Shown: piece by piece, positions 1 through 8,129 of the stretch | Layout of the letters: every line of letters begins with the position of its first letter | Numbering within the stretch: the first letter of the stretch is position 1 | Assembly: GCA_017417005.1 (NCBI GenBank) | Contig: JAFQAA010000014.1 | Span: 1 to 48,829, forward strand | DNA from: Elusimicrobiaceae bacterium | Lineage (GTDB): Bacteria > Elusimicrobiota > Elusimicrobia > Elusimicrobiales > Elusimicrobiaceae | Reading direction: 5' to 3' | Length of the DNA stretch: 48,829 nt | Made by a program: the position numbers and the translations under genes | The notes under the pieces: model-generated | The model's input: the letters and a program-made list of their open reading frames with translations, nothing else | Told to the model about the DNA's origin: nothing | Database searches by the model: none

Positions 1-160
1 GTATACAAAGGAAAGAAAGGTTTTTTGTGTTGCGTGGAAAGGCAAATACCCCACACCTTCCCTCTCCCCTCTTTAAAAAAGAAGGGCGAGGAATAAAGGA
101 AAAAGTATGCCTGTATATGCTGAGTATCGCTGAGAAAATTTGTGTAGTAGCAAATAAAAT

Positions 161-213
161 AAAACCCTTGGAATATTTTTTTCTTTTTTTTGAAAAAATA
201 TTCCAAGGGTTTT
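161..213. terminator. Perfect 21-bp hairpin, probable bidirectional terminator
   Basis: Bases 161-181 (AAAACCCTTGGAATATTTTTT) pair perfectly with 193-213 around an 11-base T-rich loop. A-runs and T-runs at the two ends give a U-tract for either strand, so it could end transcription from either side. The gene it serves on the left lies outside the window. Confidence 0.7.
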
Positions 214-222
214 TCTATTGTC

Positions 223-247
223 ATGCTGAGATGTTTTTGCTCAGCAT
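223..247. repeat. Small palindromic repeat, module B copy 1
   Basis: An 8-bp stem ATGCTGAG (223-230) and CTCAGCAT (240-247) closes a loop ATGTTTTTG. A second copy at 36834-36858 has ATACTGAG/CTCAGTAT, so one base pair has changed from G-C to A-T on both arms while the loop is almost identical. The paired change argues that the stem matters. Confidence 0.6.
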
Positions 248-332
248 CTCTTCCGCTTATTTTCTCCCCTGCCACTTAGTTGCGGGGGAGAAGTAAAGAG
301 GGGGTGGTAAAAAGAATATATTTTATTATTAC

Positions 333-388
333 ACCCCACCCTTAATCCCTCCCCTAATTTTTTGGCAAAGCCAAAAAAGTCAAGGGAG
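333..388 (-). repeat. Palindromic repeat, module A copy 1
   Basis: The stretch CACCCTTAATCCCTCCCCTA followed by a TTTTTTGGCAAAGCC hairpin and AAGTCAAGGGAG is the reverse complement of the element at 36763-36820, which shows CCCTTGA, then a T-rich hairpin, then TTAGGGGAGGGAT and GGGTGGGGT. It is therefore a dispersed intergenic element present in both orientations. Confidence 0.55.
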
Positions 389-459
389 AGCAAAGCGGTC
401 TAGATTAAAAACAAAAACACTTTGAATGATAAATAAAAAATAAAAAGGAGAATTAGTTT

Positions 460-1710
460 ATGAGAGATAAAAAAAGAAATAAGAAAAAGGGTTTTACCCT
501 TATAGAAATACTTGTAGCGGTTCTTATTATAGGTATTTTGGCAGCCATTGCTTTACCTAGTTATAATAGAGCGGTGGAAAAGAGCAGGGCTTCCGGGCCA
601 ATGGCAAACCTTGCCTCAATAGCAAAGGCGCAAAACGCACAAAAACTTGGCACAGCGCATTATACGGATAATGTAGGCAATTTAGATATCTCTTTAACAG
701 ATGAGGCAAGCGGGCAAAGAGCAACGGGCAGCACTTTTGAAAGCGAATATTTTACTTATAAAATATACGGAGATGATGAAGAAGCGGCAGTAGCAACGCG
801 CAAAAATGTTGATGAAGATAAGAAATATGAACTTTCAGTAGAATATGGTTCGGGTAGGATATATTGCCGTCCTGTAGATAATAAAACCTGTATAGATTTA
901 GGGCTTGAAGAAGGGCAAGATTATAATACACAAGAAGACGATAGTGATTGGCCAAATTGTTCTGATAATTTGGGCGCTATAGCAGAAATGTTTGGTGTTC
1001 CGCCCGAAGAAGTAGACGATTTTGCAGCAGTACTTCCCAGTCTTAACTATTGTAAATTAAAAGATAACAAATTAAAATATGGTATGTGTGAAGAACTTGA
1101 TGGAGAAACAGCAGCAGTAGTTGGAGCTTCGTACTATTGTATAGACATGGTGCAAGAAGGTGGTTCATCATATCAAGGATATCAACAAACGGAATGCTAT
1201 TCTATTGATGGGGAAACTTGTTTTCAATATGTAGCTTATGCTGAAGGCGAGATGATGGATAATGGGGATATGGCAATGTATTGTGAAGCTGAACACATGA
1301 ACCAAGATCATACCTGCAATACTTACGATTATATGCATTATTATAAAGGTTTTGAGAACGGAGCATACTTGAATGAATCTTGCACAAGATTTAATGGCCT
1401 GGAATGTCTAGAGTGGCAAAGATCATTAGATTATTTGTCAGATGATCAAAGTACTCGTGCAACTTGTTATAATGACCATATCGGAACAAATGGCGAATGT
1501 AATTATTATGATTATTATCGCGTTGACAGAATTGTTGACGGAGGACACTATAATGGATTATTTTGCGAGAATGGCTATTGCCGGGAAGATCCGGGCAATA
1601 ATTCCGGGAATTTAGCTTGTGGCGGTCCTTGCGGCGGTGTCGTAAACGAAAGAGGCAATGGCTGTTTAACCTATGTTAGAGAAAGTTATGACGGACGTTG
1701 TCTAGATTGA
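460..1710 (+). CDS. Type IV pilin-like protein with a large Cys-rich C-terminal domain
   Basis: This is a secreted, pilus-type subunit of 416 residues, much longer than usual major pilins (about 150-170). The N-terminus is a classic class III signal: a basic leader, cleavage expected after Gly11 in KKKGFTLIEILVA, Glu at mature position 5 (residue 16), then a hydrophobic helix to about residue 34. A conventional pilin core seems to end near residue 135. The rest carries 20 cysteines and many Tyr/Asp residues. Between residues 246 and 369 the cysteines fall in a regular alternating ladder, suggesting tandem disulfide-bonded repeats. The start is fixed by AAGGAG a few bases upstream of the ATG. 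The gene is monocistronic, followed by a terminator at 1734-1766. The C-terminal half uses GGA and TCA codons more freely than its neighbours, which may indicate rapid evolution. Whether it is a pilus subunit or a pseudopilin is not decidable here. Confidence 0.85.
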   Translation: MRDKKRNKKKGFTLIEILVAVLIIGILAAIALPSYNRAVEKSRASGPMANLASIAKAQNAQKLGTAHYTDNVGNLDISLTDEASGQRATGSTFESEYFTYKIYGDDEEAAVATRKNVDEDKKYELSVEYGSGRIYCRPVDNKTCIDLGLEEGQDYNTQEDDSDWPNCSDNLGAIAEMFGVPPEEVDDFAAVLPSLNYCKLKDNKLKYGMCEELDGETAAVVGASYYCIDMVQEGGSSYQGYQQTECYSIDGETCFQYVAYAEGEMMDNGDMAMYCEAEHMNQDHTCNTYDYMHYYKGFENGAYLNESCTRFNGLECLEWQRSLDYLSDDQSTRATCYNDHIGTNGECNYYDYYRVDRIVDGGHYNGLFCENGYCREDPGNNSGNLACGGPCGGVVNERGNGCLTYVRESYDGRCLD

Positions 1711-1733
1711 TATAAATTATCTTTTTAGAATAA

Positions 1734-1766
1734 AAAACCCCCTCTCTTAAAAAGAAAGGGGGTTTT
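1734..1766. terminator. Rho-independent terminator between convergent genes
   Basis: AAAACCCCCT (1734-1743) pairs with AGGGGGTTTT (1757-1766). It sits between the rightward pilin gene and the leftward gene ending at 1780, and the A/T runs at both ends suit both directions. Confidence 0.85.
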
Positions 1767-1779
1767 AAATAAATAAGAT

Positions 1780-2331
1780 TTATTTTATTTCGGCTTTTGC
1801 CTTGTTAAATAAATCATACCTTGCGGCATCTTCCAGGAAGGTTTGCCAATCTTCGTGGGTAAAATCATATCTGTCTATAATTTGTTGAGCGGCTTTTTGC
1901 TGGTAGTCCGCGTCGCCCTGAGCTTTAAAGGCTTCTTCAGCTTCAACATATTCTTTGGCAATTAACATAAGGGCTTCTTCGTCGCTTATTTCTTCTGGAT
2001 TGGTTTTTGTTTCCTGGGTAGCGGCGGAGAGGTTATTGTCCACTTGGGTAGGAGTTTTTTCTTCTTCTTGCAAGGGGGTTTGTTCTTTAACTTCTTCTTG
2101 GGTTTTATCTAAAGAAGTTTCCTCATGTATAGTTGGGATAGTTTTAAAGTGCAACCTATTGCCTTTTTGGTGGCCTAAAATAACAAATAAAACAACGATA
2201 ACCGTAAACAAAATTAAAACGGTTAAAGCGATATTTGCCCAGCCGTGAAATTCCTTGCTTATCAAAAGCGGATAGGCGGCATAGATTATTAAAAGTATTA
2301 TAATTATTGCGGCAAGTATTGGTGCTAACAT
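1780..2331 (-). CDS. Small membrane protein, two N-terminal TM helices and acidic tail
   Basis: I do not recognise this 183-residue protein. Residues 5-22 and about 32-53 are strongly hydrophobic and should form a membrane hairpin. The remainder is soluble, rich in Glu/Gln/Thr from about 65 to 120, and ends in a more ordered segment with Tyr/Phe/Trp residues (for example DRYDFTHEDWQTFLEDAARY). It is the last gene of the operon that starts at 6467, with only 7 bases between it and the gene upstream, so it is probably translated with that gene. A role in the envelope is inferred only from the context. Confidence 0.7.
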   Translation of the reverse strand: MLAPILAAIIIILLIIYAAYPLLISKEFHGWANIALTVLILFTVIVVLFVILGHQKGNRLHFKTIPTIHEETSLDKTQEEVKEQTPLQEEEKTPTQVDNNLSAATQETKTNPEEISDEEALMLIAKEYVEAEEAFKAQGDADYQQKAAQQIIDRYDFTHEDWQTFLEDAARYDLFNKAKAEIK

Positions 2332-2338
2332 AATATCC

Positions 2339-2920
2339 TCACTTGGAGCGTTCCTGCTCCGGTTGATTTATATAATTTATAAACCCGGTCATAATGGCTG
2401 GGTCCTGCATCATTTGCTTTACGGCTTTTCTGAAAGCAGGGTCTTTACTATATTGAAGCAAAATTTTTTGTGTTTGTGTAGAGGTCATTTGCTTTTTAAA
2501 CTCTTCCACTGACGGCAGAGAGTTAAAATCTAACTCCTCTTTACCAAGAGCCTTATTCATATCTCTTACAAAATTTTGTATAGCGGGGTCTTTGCCGTAA
2601 AAGGCAATTTTTTCGGCCATTTCCTTGGCATTGGGTGTTTTTACAAAAGGTTGGGTGCTATATTGAATTTGCAAAAAGGCTTGCGGGTTTAAATTAATTT
2701 TAGAAATAGAGCCTTGTGGTTGTTGTTCTTGGGCAGGGGTATCTTGTGGGTCGGCAAACTCAAATTGATTTATAGGAGAATCCCAAGAATTTTCCTGACT
2801 TTCCTGTACCTCAATTTGAGTTTGCTTAAACTCTGTAAAGTATTTAAAAGTCATAATAAGGGCGCTTAGCGTTAGAAAACTTATTATTAAAATTATTTTT
2901 ACTTTTACAGATTTTGTCAT
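2339..2920 (-). CDS. Membrane-anchored hypothetical protein
   Basis: This protein of 193 residues is not recognised. One hydrophobic segment at about residues 7-26 looks like an uncleaved signal anchor, leaving most of the protein on the periplasmic side. After a Gln/Pro-rich linker (about 35-70) comes a helical region with two similar stretches, DPAIQNFVRDMNKAL and DPAFRKAVKQMMQDPAI, so it may contain a short internal repeat. It lies 5 bases downstream of the FKBP gene and 7 bases upstream of the next gene, inside the lpoB-like envelope operon. Confidence 0.7.
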   Translation of the reverse strand: MTKSVKVKIILIISFLTLSALIMTFKYFTEFKQTQIEVQESQENSWDSPINQFEFADPQDTPAQEQQPQGSISKINLNPQAFLQIQYSTQPFVKTPNAKEMAEKIAFYGKDPAIQNFVRDMNKALGKEELDFNSLPSVEEFKKQMTSTQTQKILLQYSKDPAFRKAVKQMMQDPAIMTGFINYINQPEQERSK

Positions 2921-2925
2921 AATAG

Positions 2926-3585
2926 TTAATTTTCAACACCTAAAAGTTCAACATCAAAAATAAGCAAGCTTCCTGCCGGGATAGGGCCGGCCTGTCTATC
3001 GCCGTAAGCAGTTGCCGGCGGGCAATAAAGTTTTGCTTTAGAGCCAACTTTCATTTCCTGTAAACCAAGAGTCCAACAACTTATAACTTGGTTCAAGGCA
3101 AATTCTGCTGCTTGACCTCTTTTTATGGAGCTATCAAACACTTTACCATCCGGCAAAGTGCCTTCATAATGCACTTTAACTTTATCTGTTGCTTTTGGTT
3201 GTTTGCCTTTGCCCTTTTGGGTTATTTTAATAACGGCTCCGTTAGCAAGTTCTTTTGAAGTTTTTTCCTTTTTAATTTTATCCATTAGTTGATTTTGCTG
3301 GATTTTGCGCTGATTTAAGACTTTTTTGGAGTCTGCTTCATAACGCGCTTGGATAGCCTGCTGATAATCTTCCAATTTAACTTTTGGATTTCTTTTAAGT
3401 AAAGAATCAAGCATACCTTGGGAAAGGGCTTTATATTCTTCATTAGAAGAAATTACAAATTGTTCCCTTACATTATTGCCAAGCTGGTAGCCAAGGGCGT
3501 ATAAAGTTTCATCTTCTTTTTGATTTTGCGCAAAAACAAAAGGGGCGGCAAAAACAAGAATAGATAAGATAAGTATTTTTTTCAT
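2926..3585 (-). CDS. Periplasmic FKBP-type peptidyl-prolyl isomerase (FkpA/Mip-like)
   Basis: This is a predicted periplasmic prolyl cis-trans isomerase and chaperone of 219 residues. A cleavable signal peptide (MKKILILSILVFAAPFVFA) is followed by a helical dimerisation region (about 20-110) typical of FkpA and Mip. The FKBP fold occupies about 115-219: VKVHYEGTLPDGKVFDSS, the VISCWTLGLQEMKVGSKAK strand-helix, the AYGDR loop and the IPAGSLLIFDVELL ending. The start has a Shine-Dalgarno sequence just upstream (AGGAG on the coding strand). Its neighbours are lipoproteins and an LpoB-like activator, so it probably helps fold envelope proteins. A cysteine at VISCW and one at KLYCPP are unusual but not diagnostic. 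Confidence 0.92.
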   Translation of the reverse strand: MKKILILSILVFAAPFVFAQNQKEDETLYALGYQLGNNVREQFVISSNEEYKALSQGMLDSLLKRNPKVKLEDYQQAIQARYEADSKKVLNQRKIQQNQLMDKIKKEKTSKELANGAVIKITQKGKGKQPKATDKVKVHYEGTLPDGKVFDSSIKRGQAAEFALNQVISCWTLGLQEMKVGSKAKLYCPPATAYGDRQAGPIPAGSLLIFDVELLGVEN

Positions 3586-3594
3586 TTTTTTCTC

Positions 3595-4521
3595 CTATTT
3601 TTTATTTATGTATTGGACTAATTTTTCCCGTACTATCGGGGCGCAGGCTTGGCCTGCGGCAATTTGGCTTCTTCTTTGGGCTTCTTCGTGTCTAAAAGTG
3701 CCTACTTTTTGAGATTCGCTTAGCGTTGCAAAAATATTACCGCTGGGGGCTTCTTTTAAGTTTACATTAGCTGTTGAAGTGCACCAATAAAGGCCGTTTG
3801 TTGTTTGGGAAGGGAATTTATCTAATACGATATTTATGTGCAAAATAATATCGCTTTCTTGGGGTTTTTCACTTACGCCAAAGCCTAAATCATTAAGGGC
3901 TTCAATAACTTTGCTTTTAACGATTTTATCTTCAAAGCCTTCAAATTCATAGACAATTTTTATATTATCAAAGGCTTTTGCATGGCTGTTTTTAAAATCA
4001 TTTAAGGAATTTTCTTGATAGGCAATTTCATTATGGGAAACAAGGGCATATTCTTCATCTAAGGCTTGGCGTTCTTTAAAAAGTTCTTCCATAGCAAAAG
4101 CATATTGCACGGCGCGCCATTTGTTTGGCTCTTGCTCTATTTTTTCGGCCATATTTTTTAATTTCCCGTCAATTCGGGTGTAGGCCGGCTCTGTAATTTT
4201 TTTTGCTTGTTCTCTATCAATAGCGGCCATAGCATAATATTTTCTATTTATTTTATCTTTCCAAGTTTCTACGATTTTTGCGCTGTCTAAAACGGCTTGT
4301 CTTCTGGCTTGGGTGTAGGTGTCGCCTTCAGGTAAAGAGGCGTAGAGGGTTTTTATATCTTTTAAAGCCTGCTGCTTTGCCTGGTCTTTTTTGCTTGCGT
4401 AAGCAACTTTAGTAATATACTTATCAGCGGGGTATTTTTCCGCATTTTTCACTAGTATATGTTTGTTTGAGCAAGCGCTGATTAAAAGCAGAGCAAAACT
4501 CAAAGTAAGTAGTTTTTTCAT
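3595..4521 (-). CDS. Outer-membrane lipoprotein of the LpoB-linked operon
   Basis: This predicted lipoprotein of 308 residues has signal and lipobox LLLISACSNK, with lipidation at Cys17. Residues 20-190 are largely helical and charged. Residues about 200-308 resemble small alpha/beta periplasmic domains: a KIVKSKVIEALNDLGFGV helix-strand unit, an IILHINIVLDKF strand and a final helix after a CAPIV motif. This is reminiscent of lipoproteins found beside LpoB and COG3014 genes, but I would not assign a family. It is separated from its neighbours by 17 and 9 bases, so it is part of one transcript. Its function is unknown. Confidence 0.8.
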   Translation of the reverse strand: MKKLLTLSFALLLISACSNKHILVKNAEKYPADKYITKVAYASKKDQAKQQALKDIKTLYASLPEGDTYTQARRQAVLDSAKIVETWKDKINRKYYAMAAIDREQAKKITEPAYTRIDGKLKNMAEKIEQEPNKWRAVQYAFAMEELFKERQALDEEYALVSHNEIAYQENSLNDFKNSHAKAFDNIKIVYEFEGFEDKIVKSKVIEALNDLGFGVSEKPQESDIILHINIVLDKFPSQTTNGLYWCTSTANVNLKEAPSGNIFATLSESQKVGTFRHEEAQRRSQIAAGQACAPIVREKLVQYINKK

Positions 4522-4538
4522 TTTTATTCCTCCTAATT

Positions 4539-5858
4539 TTATTTAGAACTATAACGCCACAGGTAAGTGCGCTGGCCTTTTTTAATTTTTACCTTATCAA
4601 AGTGGTAAGTGTCAATAGGCATACCTGCGTTGTTATAATTATAAAAATCTATATCATATTCTCCAGGTTCTAAAAAGACATTTGCCATTTTTATTTGTGC
4701 CGGCAAAGTAAACCAGGAGCGAGTATCGGCCTGTTCTGTTGCAGTATTAAAAATAGTTGTTGCCAAATCTATAAGTAAAGTGGCGTTTTTATTATCAGTG
4801 TTTTTATTTGCAATATCGTGGGCTTGTTTAGATAAAATAAATTTTGTTGCTACTCTGGTTGCAGTTCTTGCCCAAATAGCGTTGCTTTCTTCTTGCAAGG
4901 TTAATTTGGCGGCACTGGCAAGATCGGCAACATTTTTGGTGGCTATTTTTTGTCCGTTTGGCAAAACTATGGCAGAAGATCTGCCAAAATAAGGGTTATC
5001 TATATAACTTGGGTAAGAAATTGCAATAGTTCTTCCGTATAAACCAGAAAAGACGGCATCAATAGTTTGTTTAGGGGTGCCCTGTAAGGAATTATTATTA
5101 TTTAAAATAAAACCAAGCCTATCCCAAGAAACGCTTACTTGGCTGGAAATTTTTATAGGGCTTTTACCGCTGTAATGAATAAAAATAAGTTCGCCGAGTT
5201 CTTTATAATTTGGGGGTAAGGCGCTGTTTGGGGCCCAAGCCTCAAAATAGCCTTTTAGTTTTTCATAAGCATTTAAAGCATTTGTTCTGGCGATTCTGGC
5301 AGAAGAAAGCTGGCCTATATCTTCAAAAACCATACTTGCAAAATATTGCACAAAAGGTTCATCATTATAAACTTTTTTGGTGCTTTCTCTATATCTATCT
5401 AAAAAGAAAACTGCTTTACGCATTTCAACAGCGGCATCTTCAAAATTATCTTGCGCCAAAAAGTTCATAGCGGTAAAAAAATAAGTAAAGGCCTGTTCAT
5501 ACATTTGCATTTTGTAAGGCAAAGTATTATCGTTTATTATTAAAGTGCCGAGGTTCTGAGAAATGCTTTTTGTAAAAAGATCCTCATTTAATTTTTGCGC
5601 TTCAAGAAAATTTGCCGTAGAGTTTTTTGTATCGTAAGCGGCTTGCTCTACAAGGGCTAAATCCAAGTTGTATAAAACGGCATTTTTTTTGCCATATTGC
5701 TTTTTTTGGTTATTTTTTATTTTTGCGCTTGCATTTTCAAAATTTTGGTTTGCCATTAATTTCGAAATATCTTTTTTATATTGCAAAGAAGGCCCCGCAC
5801 AAGCGCAAAGCAAGCTTGTTAAAACTAGGATGAAAAAGCGGGGCCTTTTAATAATCAT
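4539..5858 (-). CDS. COG3014-like lipoprotein with helical repeats
   Basis: This 439-residue lipoprotein (lipobox LLCACAGPS, probable lipid site at Cys20) resembles the COG3014 family of uncharacterised envelope proteins, which often sits next to LpoB. The first 220 residues are TPR-like helices, for example AFTYFFTAMNFLAQDNFEDAA. The C-terminal half has a beta-rich domain with a conserved-looking YPSYIDNPYFGRSS stretch and an end module that describes a strand-rich tail (VFLEPGEYDIDFYNYNN). Only 15 bases separate it from the LpoB-like gene upstream. I infer that it works with LpoB in peptidoglycan or outer membrane assembly. The family name rests on my memory of this gene pairing. Confidence 0.78.
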   Translation of the reverse strand: MIIKRPRFFILVLTSLLCACAGPSLQYKKDISKLMANQNFENASAKIKNNQKKQYGKKNAVLYNLDLALVEQAAYDTKNSTANFLEAQKLNEDLFTKSISQNLGTLIINDNTLPYKMQMYEQAFTYFFTAMNFLAQDNFEDAAVEMRKAVFFLDRYRESTKKVYNDEPFVQYFASMVFEDIGQLSSARIARTNALNAYEKLKGYFEAWAPNSALPPNYKELGELIFIHYSGKSPIKISSQVSVSWDRLGFILNNNNSLQGTPKQTIDAVFSGLYGRTIAISYPSYIDNPYFGRSSAIVLPNGQKIATKNVADLASAAKLTLQEESNAIWARTATRVATKFILSKQAHDIANKNTDNKNATLLIDLATTIFNTATEQADTRSWFTLPAQIKMANVFLEPGEYDIDFYNYNNAGMPIDTYHFDKVKIKKGQRTYLWRYSSK

Positions 5859-5873
5859 TTTATTATTTTATGT

Positions 5874-6467
5874 TTAGAATTTTAAAGAATTCTTTGCGAC
5901 ATATTTTTTAAGTTTTTGCTGCCCGTTCCAAACGATTTGATTTGTTTGGATATTTATTAACTTTAAGTTGATTTGATAATAAATAACGGACTTTCTGCCT
6001 TCTTGGTCAACAATAGAATCCAAAACGCCGCTTAACATATAATCAGCGCCGACTTCTCGGCCGAACTCTTTTCTAGTTTCTTCGCTGGAATATTCTTGTT
6101 GCTCAAGTCTTTCATCGCGAACTTCGCCGCGTTCTTCTTTAGAAGCAACAAATTCCACTTTTCCGCTGTTGATTAAAGCGCGTTGCATTTCTTCTACAAA
6201 GGTAGAGGTATTAATATGTTCCATAGTGTTATTTTTGATTGTTCCTACAATAACAACAGGTTCATTGCCCCCTTTTGCTTTAAGGGCTTTATTATACCAG
6301 TTGCCTTCAAGGCAGTCTTTAATCATTGTTTCAGCAGTCATCCTGGAATCAGCATCGTTCCATTTGCCACTTAAATCTTTGGTTGTGTTTGCATCCATAC
6401 GCTCTACTTTTGTGCCACAAGCAATAAGCATTGGTAAAAGTAAAGTGAAAACTAATAACTTTTTCAT
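5874..6467 (-). CDS. LpoB-like peptidoglycan synthase activator lipoprotein
   Basis: This outer-membrane lipoprotein of 197 residues (lipobox LPMLIACGTK, Cys17) has the LpoB fold pattern: a short N-terminal linker with DLSGKWNDADSRMTAETMI, the PVVIVGTIKNNTMEHINTST strand, a helix containing EEMQRALINSGKVEFV, then EFGREVGADYMLSGVLDSI and a final IQTNQIVWNGQQ strand. Known LpoB activates the bifunctional penicillin-binding protein PBP1b from the outer membrane. It is the first gene of the six-gene leftward operon and has a good Shine-Dalgarno site (AAGGAG at 6475-6480 read on the minus strand). Its promoter is an extended -10 at 6501-6509. No matching PBP lies in the window. Confidence 0.88.
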   Translation of the reverse strand: MKKLLVFTLLLPMLIACGTKVERMDANTTKDLSGKWNDADSRMTAETMIKDCLEGNWYNKALKAKGGNEPVVIVGTIKNNTMEHINTSTFVEEMQRALINSGKVEFVASKEERGEVRDERLEQQEYSSEETRKEFGREVGADYMLSGVLDSIVDQEGRKSVIYYQINLKLINIQTNQIVWNGQQKLKKYVAKNSLKF

Positions 6468-6500
6468 ACTCGTTTCTCCTTATTAAGTCTATAATAAACT

Positions 6501-6534
6501 ATTGTAGCACTTTTAGGCCCGTATGTGCTAAAAT
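6501..6534. promoter_or_regulatory. Symmetric divergent promoter pair for lpoB-like gene and coaX
   Basis: ATTGTAGCAC (6501-6510) and GTGCTAAAAT (6525-6534) form a near-perfect inverted repeat. Read rightward, TGC-TAAAAT at 6526-6534 is an extended -10 placed 6 bases before the coaX ATG. Read leftward, TGC-TACAAT at 6509-6501 is an extended -10 for the lpoB-like operon. Each promoter's -35 position falls on the other's -10, so they may exclude each other. Confidence 0.6.
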
Positions 6535-6540
6535 AATAAT

Positions 6541-7311
6541 ATGATAATGGTTTTTGATATTGGTAATACCCATATAACAATAGGATTTGTAAAAGAGGGC
6601 AAAGTTCTTTGTGAGCTTCGCTATCCATCGGCAAATTTTTTGCCGGGTGATTTTTTAAAATATATTAAAGAGCAATTTTCTTTAAAAAAAATAAAAAAGA
6701 ATCAAATAAATTCTTGTGCAATTTCAAGTGTAGTGCCTGCTTTAACGGAACCTATTAAATCTTTTTGCAAAAAAGAATTTAAAAAAGAGCCTTTTATAGT
6801 TGACAATAAAAATACAATTTTAAAAATTAAAAAAGGCAGTATTGCCGATCTTGGTGCAGATAGAATTGCCGATATTGAGGCCGCTTTATTTTTATATCCA
6901 AAGCGCGATTTTATTATTTTAGATTTTGGCACGGCAAATACTTTTTGCGCCGTTAGTAAAGAGGGCTATTATCTTGGCGGGGCAATAAGTGCGGGTTTAA
7001 ATCTTATGATGAAAGCCCTTGCCCAAGGGGCAGCTCAACTGGGCGAAGTTCCTTTGACGGAAGCAAAATTTGCTGCTGGTTTAACAACTCAAACACAGAT
7101 ACAGGCCGGGCTTTATTTTACCTTGCTTGGCGGGGCAAAGGAAATAACTAAAAGATTAAAAGAGGAAGTTTTTCCAAAATCAAAGGCCCTTGTTATAGGC
7201 ACCGGGGGGATAGCAAATCTCTATACAAAACAAGGCATTTTTGATGTTTTTGAACCAAATTTAACCCTTATAGGTATTGCTTATTTAGCGCAAAAATATA
7301 AAAAGGGTTGA
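6541..7311 (+). CDS. coaX: Type III pantothenate kinase
   Basis: CoaX phosphorylates pantothenate in the first step of coenzyme A synthesis. At 256 residues it has normal length. Visible motifs are the N-terminal phosphate loop FDIGNTHITIGF, the PxxLGADRIADIEAA-type motif (IADLGADRIADIEAA) and the DFGTANTF block followed by GGAISAGLNLMMKAL. There is no Shine-Dalgarno sequence before the ATG, and the predicted -10 ends only 6 bases upstream, so the mRNA may be leaderless. A second ATG two codons in is possible. The tpiA promoter overlaps its stop codon. Confidence 0.95.
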   Translation: MIMVFDIGNTHITIGFVKEGKVLCELRYPSANFLPGDFLKYIKEQFSLKKIKKNQINSCAISSVVPALTEPIKSFCKKEFKKEPFIVDNKNTILKIKKGSIADLGADRIADIEAALFLYPKRDFIILDFGTANTFCAVSKEGYYLGGAISAGLNLMMKALAQGAAQLGEVPLTEAKFAAGLTTQTQIQAGLYFTLLGGAKEITKRLKEEVFPKSKALVIGTGGIANLYTKQGIFDVFEPNLTLIGIAYLAQKYKKG

Positions 7312-7336
7312 GAAAGTCGGTTAAAATTTCTATAAT
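7308..7336 (+). promoter_or_regulatory. Promoter of tpiA-deoC
   Basis: TTGAGA (7308-7313) and TATAAT (7331-7336) are 17 bases apart, a near-consensus vegetative promoter. The -35 overlaps the coaX stop codon. The tpiA start is 34 bases downstream with an AGAGAGG ribosome-binding site. Confidence 0.75.
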
Positions 7337-7369
7337 AAGAATAATATTTAATATCAGAGAGGTTTTTAT

Positions 7370-8125
7370 ATGGCAAGAAAATCATTTATTGCAGGTAATT
7401 GGAAAATGCATAAAACTATTGCGGAGTCTAAGGCACTGGCCCAAGCAATTAAGGAAGCTCAAAATAAAAATAATGCCGATATTATGGTGGCACCCGTTTT
7501 TACCAGTTTAAATGCCGTTGCCGAAGTTTTAAAAGGCAGCAATGTTATTGTTAGCGCCCAAGATTGTTTTTATGAAGAAAAGGGGGCGTTTACTTCTCAA
7601 ATTGCCCCAAATCAAGTTAAAGATGCCGGGGCTACTTGCGTAATTTTAGGCCATAGCGAAAGAAGAAGCCTATTTGGTGATACTAACGAAATTTTAAATA
7701 AAAAAGTTAAAGCCGTTCTTGCCCAAGGTTTAAGAGTTGTTTATTGTGTAGGGGAAACTTTGCAAGAAAGAGAAAGCGAAAAAACTATTTCTGTTATTCA
7801 ACAACAAATTGAAGGTGGGCTAAAAGGTTTTACAACGCAAGATTTAAAAGATTTAGTTATTGCTTATGAACCTGTTTGGGCTATTGGCACAGGCAAAACA
7901 GCCACTCCGGAACAAGCCCAGGAAGTGCATAAGGCTATTAGAAATATTTTAGAACAAAAATTTGATAAAGATTTTGCCCAGCAAGTGCGCATTTTATATG
8001 GCGGCAGCGTAAAAACCGATAATGTGGACGCCATTATGGCAAAAGAAGATGTTGACGGCGTTTTGGTAGGCGGTCAATCTCTTGTTGCAGAGCAGTTTAT
8101 CAGAATAATAAACTATAATAAGTAG
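7370..8125 (+). CDS. tpiA: Triosephosphate isomerase
   Basis: This glycolytic enzyme interconverts dihydroxyacetone phosphate and glyceraldehyde 3-phosphate. At 251 residues it has the usual length. The substrate residues are Asn10 and Lys12 (AGNWKMHK), the catalytic His95 lies in ILGHSERR, the catalytic Glu167 in [11 protein letters not shown], and the phosphate loop is YGGSV followed by [11 protein letters not shown]. The ATG follows an AGAGAGG ribosome-binding site. deoC begins 4 bases after the stop, so the pair is probably cotranscribed, linking triose metabolism to deoxyribose breakdown, which releases glyceraldehyde 3-phosphate. Confidence 0.97.
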   Translation: MARKSFIAGNWKMHKTIAESKALAQAIKEAQNKNNADIMVAPVFTSLNAVAEVLKGSNVIVSAQDCFYEEKGAFTSQIAPNQVKDAGATCVILGHSERRSLFGDTNEILNKKVKAVLAQGLRVVYCVGETLQERESEKTISVIQQQIEGGLKGFTTQDLKDLVIAYEPVWAIGTGKTATPEQAQEVHKAIRNILEQKFDKDFAQQVRILYGGSVKTDNVDAIMAKEDVDGVLVGGQSLVAEQFIRIINYNK

Positions 8126-8129
8126 TTTT

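Larger units (their letters stand above)
1..459. other. Repeat-rich intergenic spacer
   Basis: No convincing gene is visible. The spacer is built from palindromic pieces: an inverted repeat around 60-92 (CCTCTCCCC with GGGCGAGG), a perfect 21-bp hairpin at 161-213, a small hairpin at 223-247, a gap-spaced pair TTCTCCCC/GGGGGAGAA at about 262-294, and an AGGGGAGGG-type element at about 333-388 that recurs near 36763. The pilin Shine-Dalgarno sequence AAGGAG lies near its right edge (about 445-450). An 89-codon open frame at 27-296 runs straight through these palindromes and is not a believable gene. Confidence 0.7.

Noticed and set aside
27-296. 89-codon frame at the left end
   Set aside because: It runs through a perfect terminator hairpin and repeat modules, has no good ribosome-binding site and reads as low-complexity translation of palindromes.
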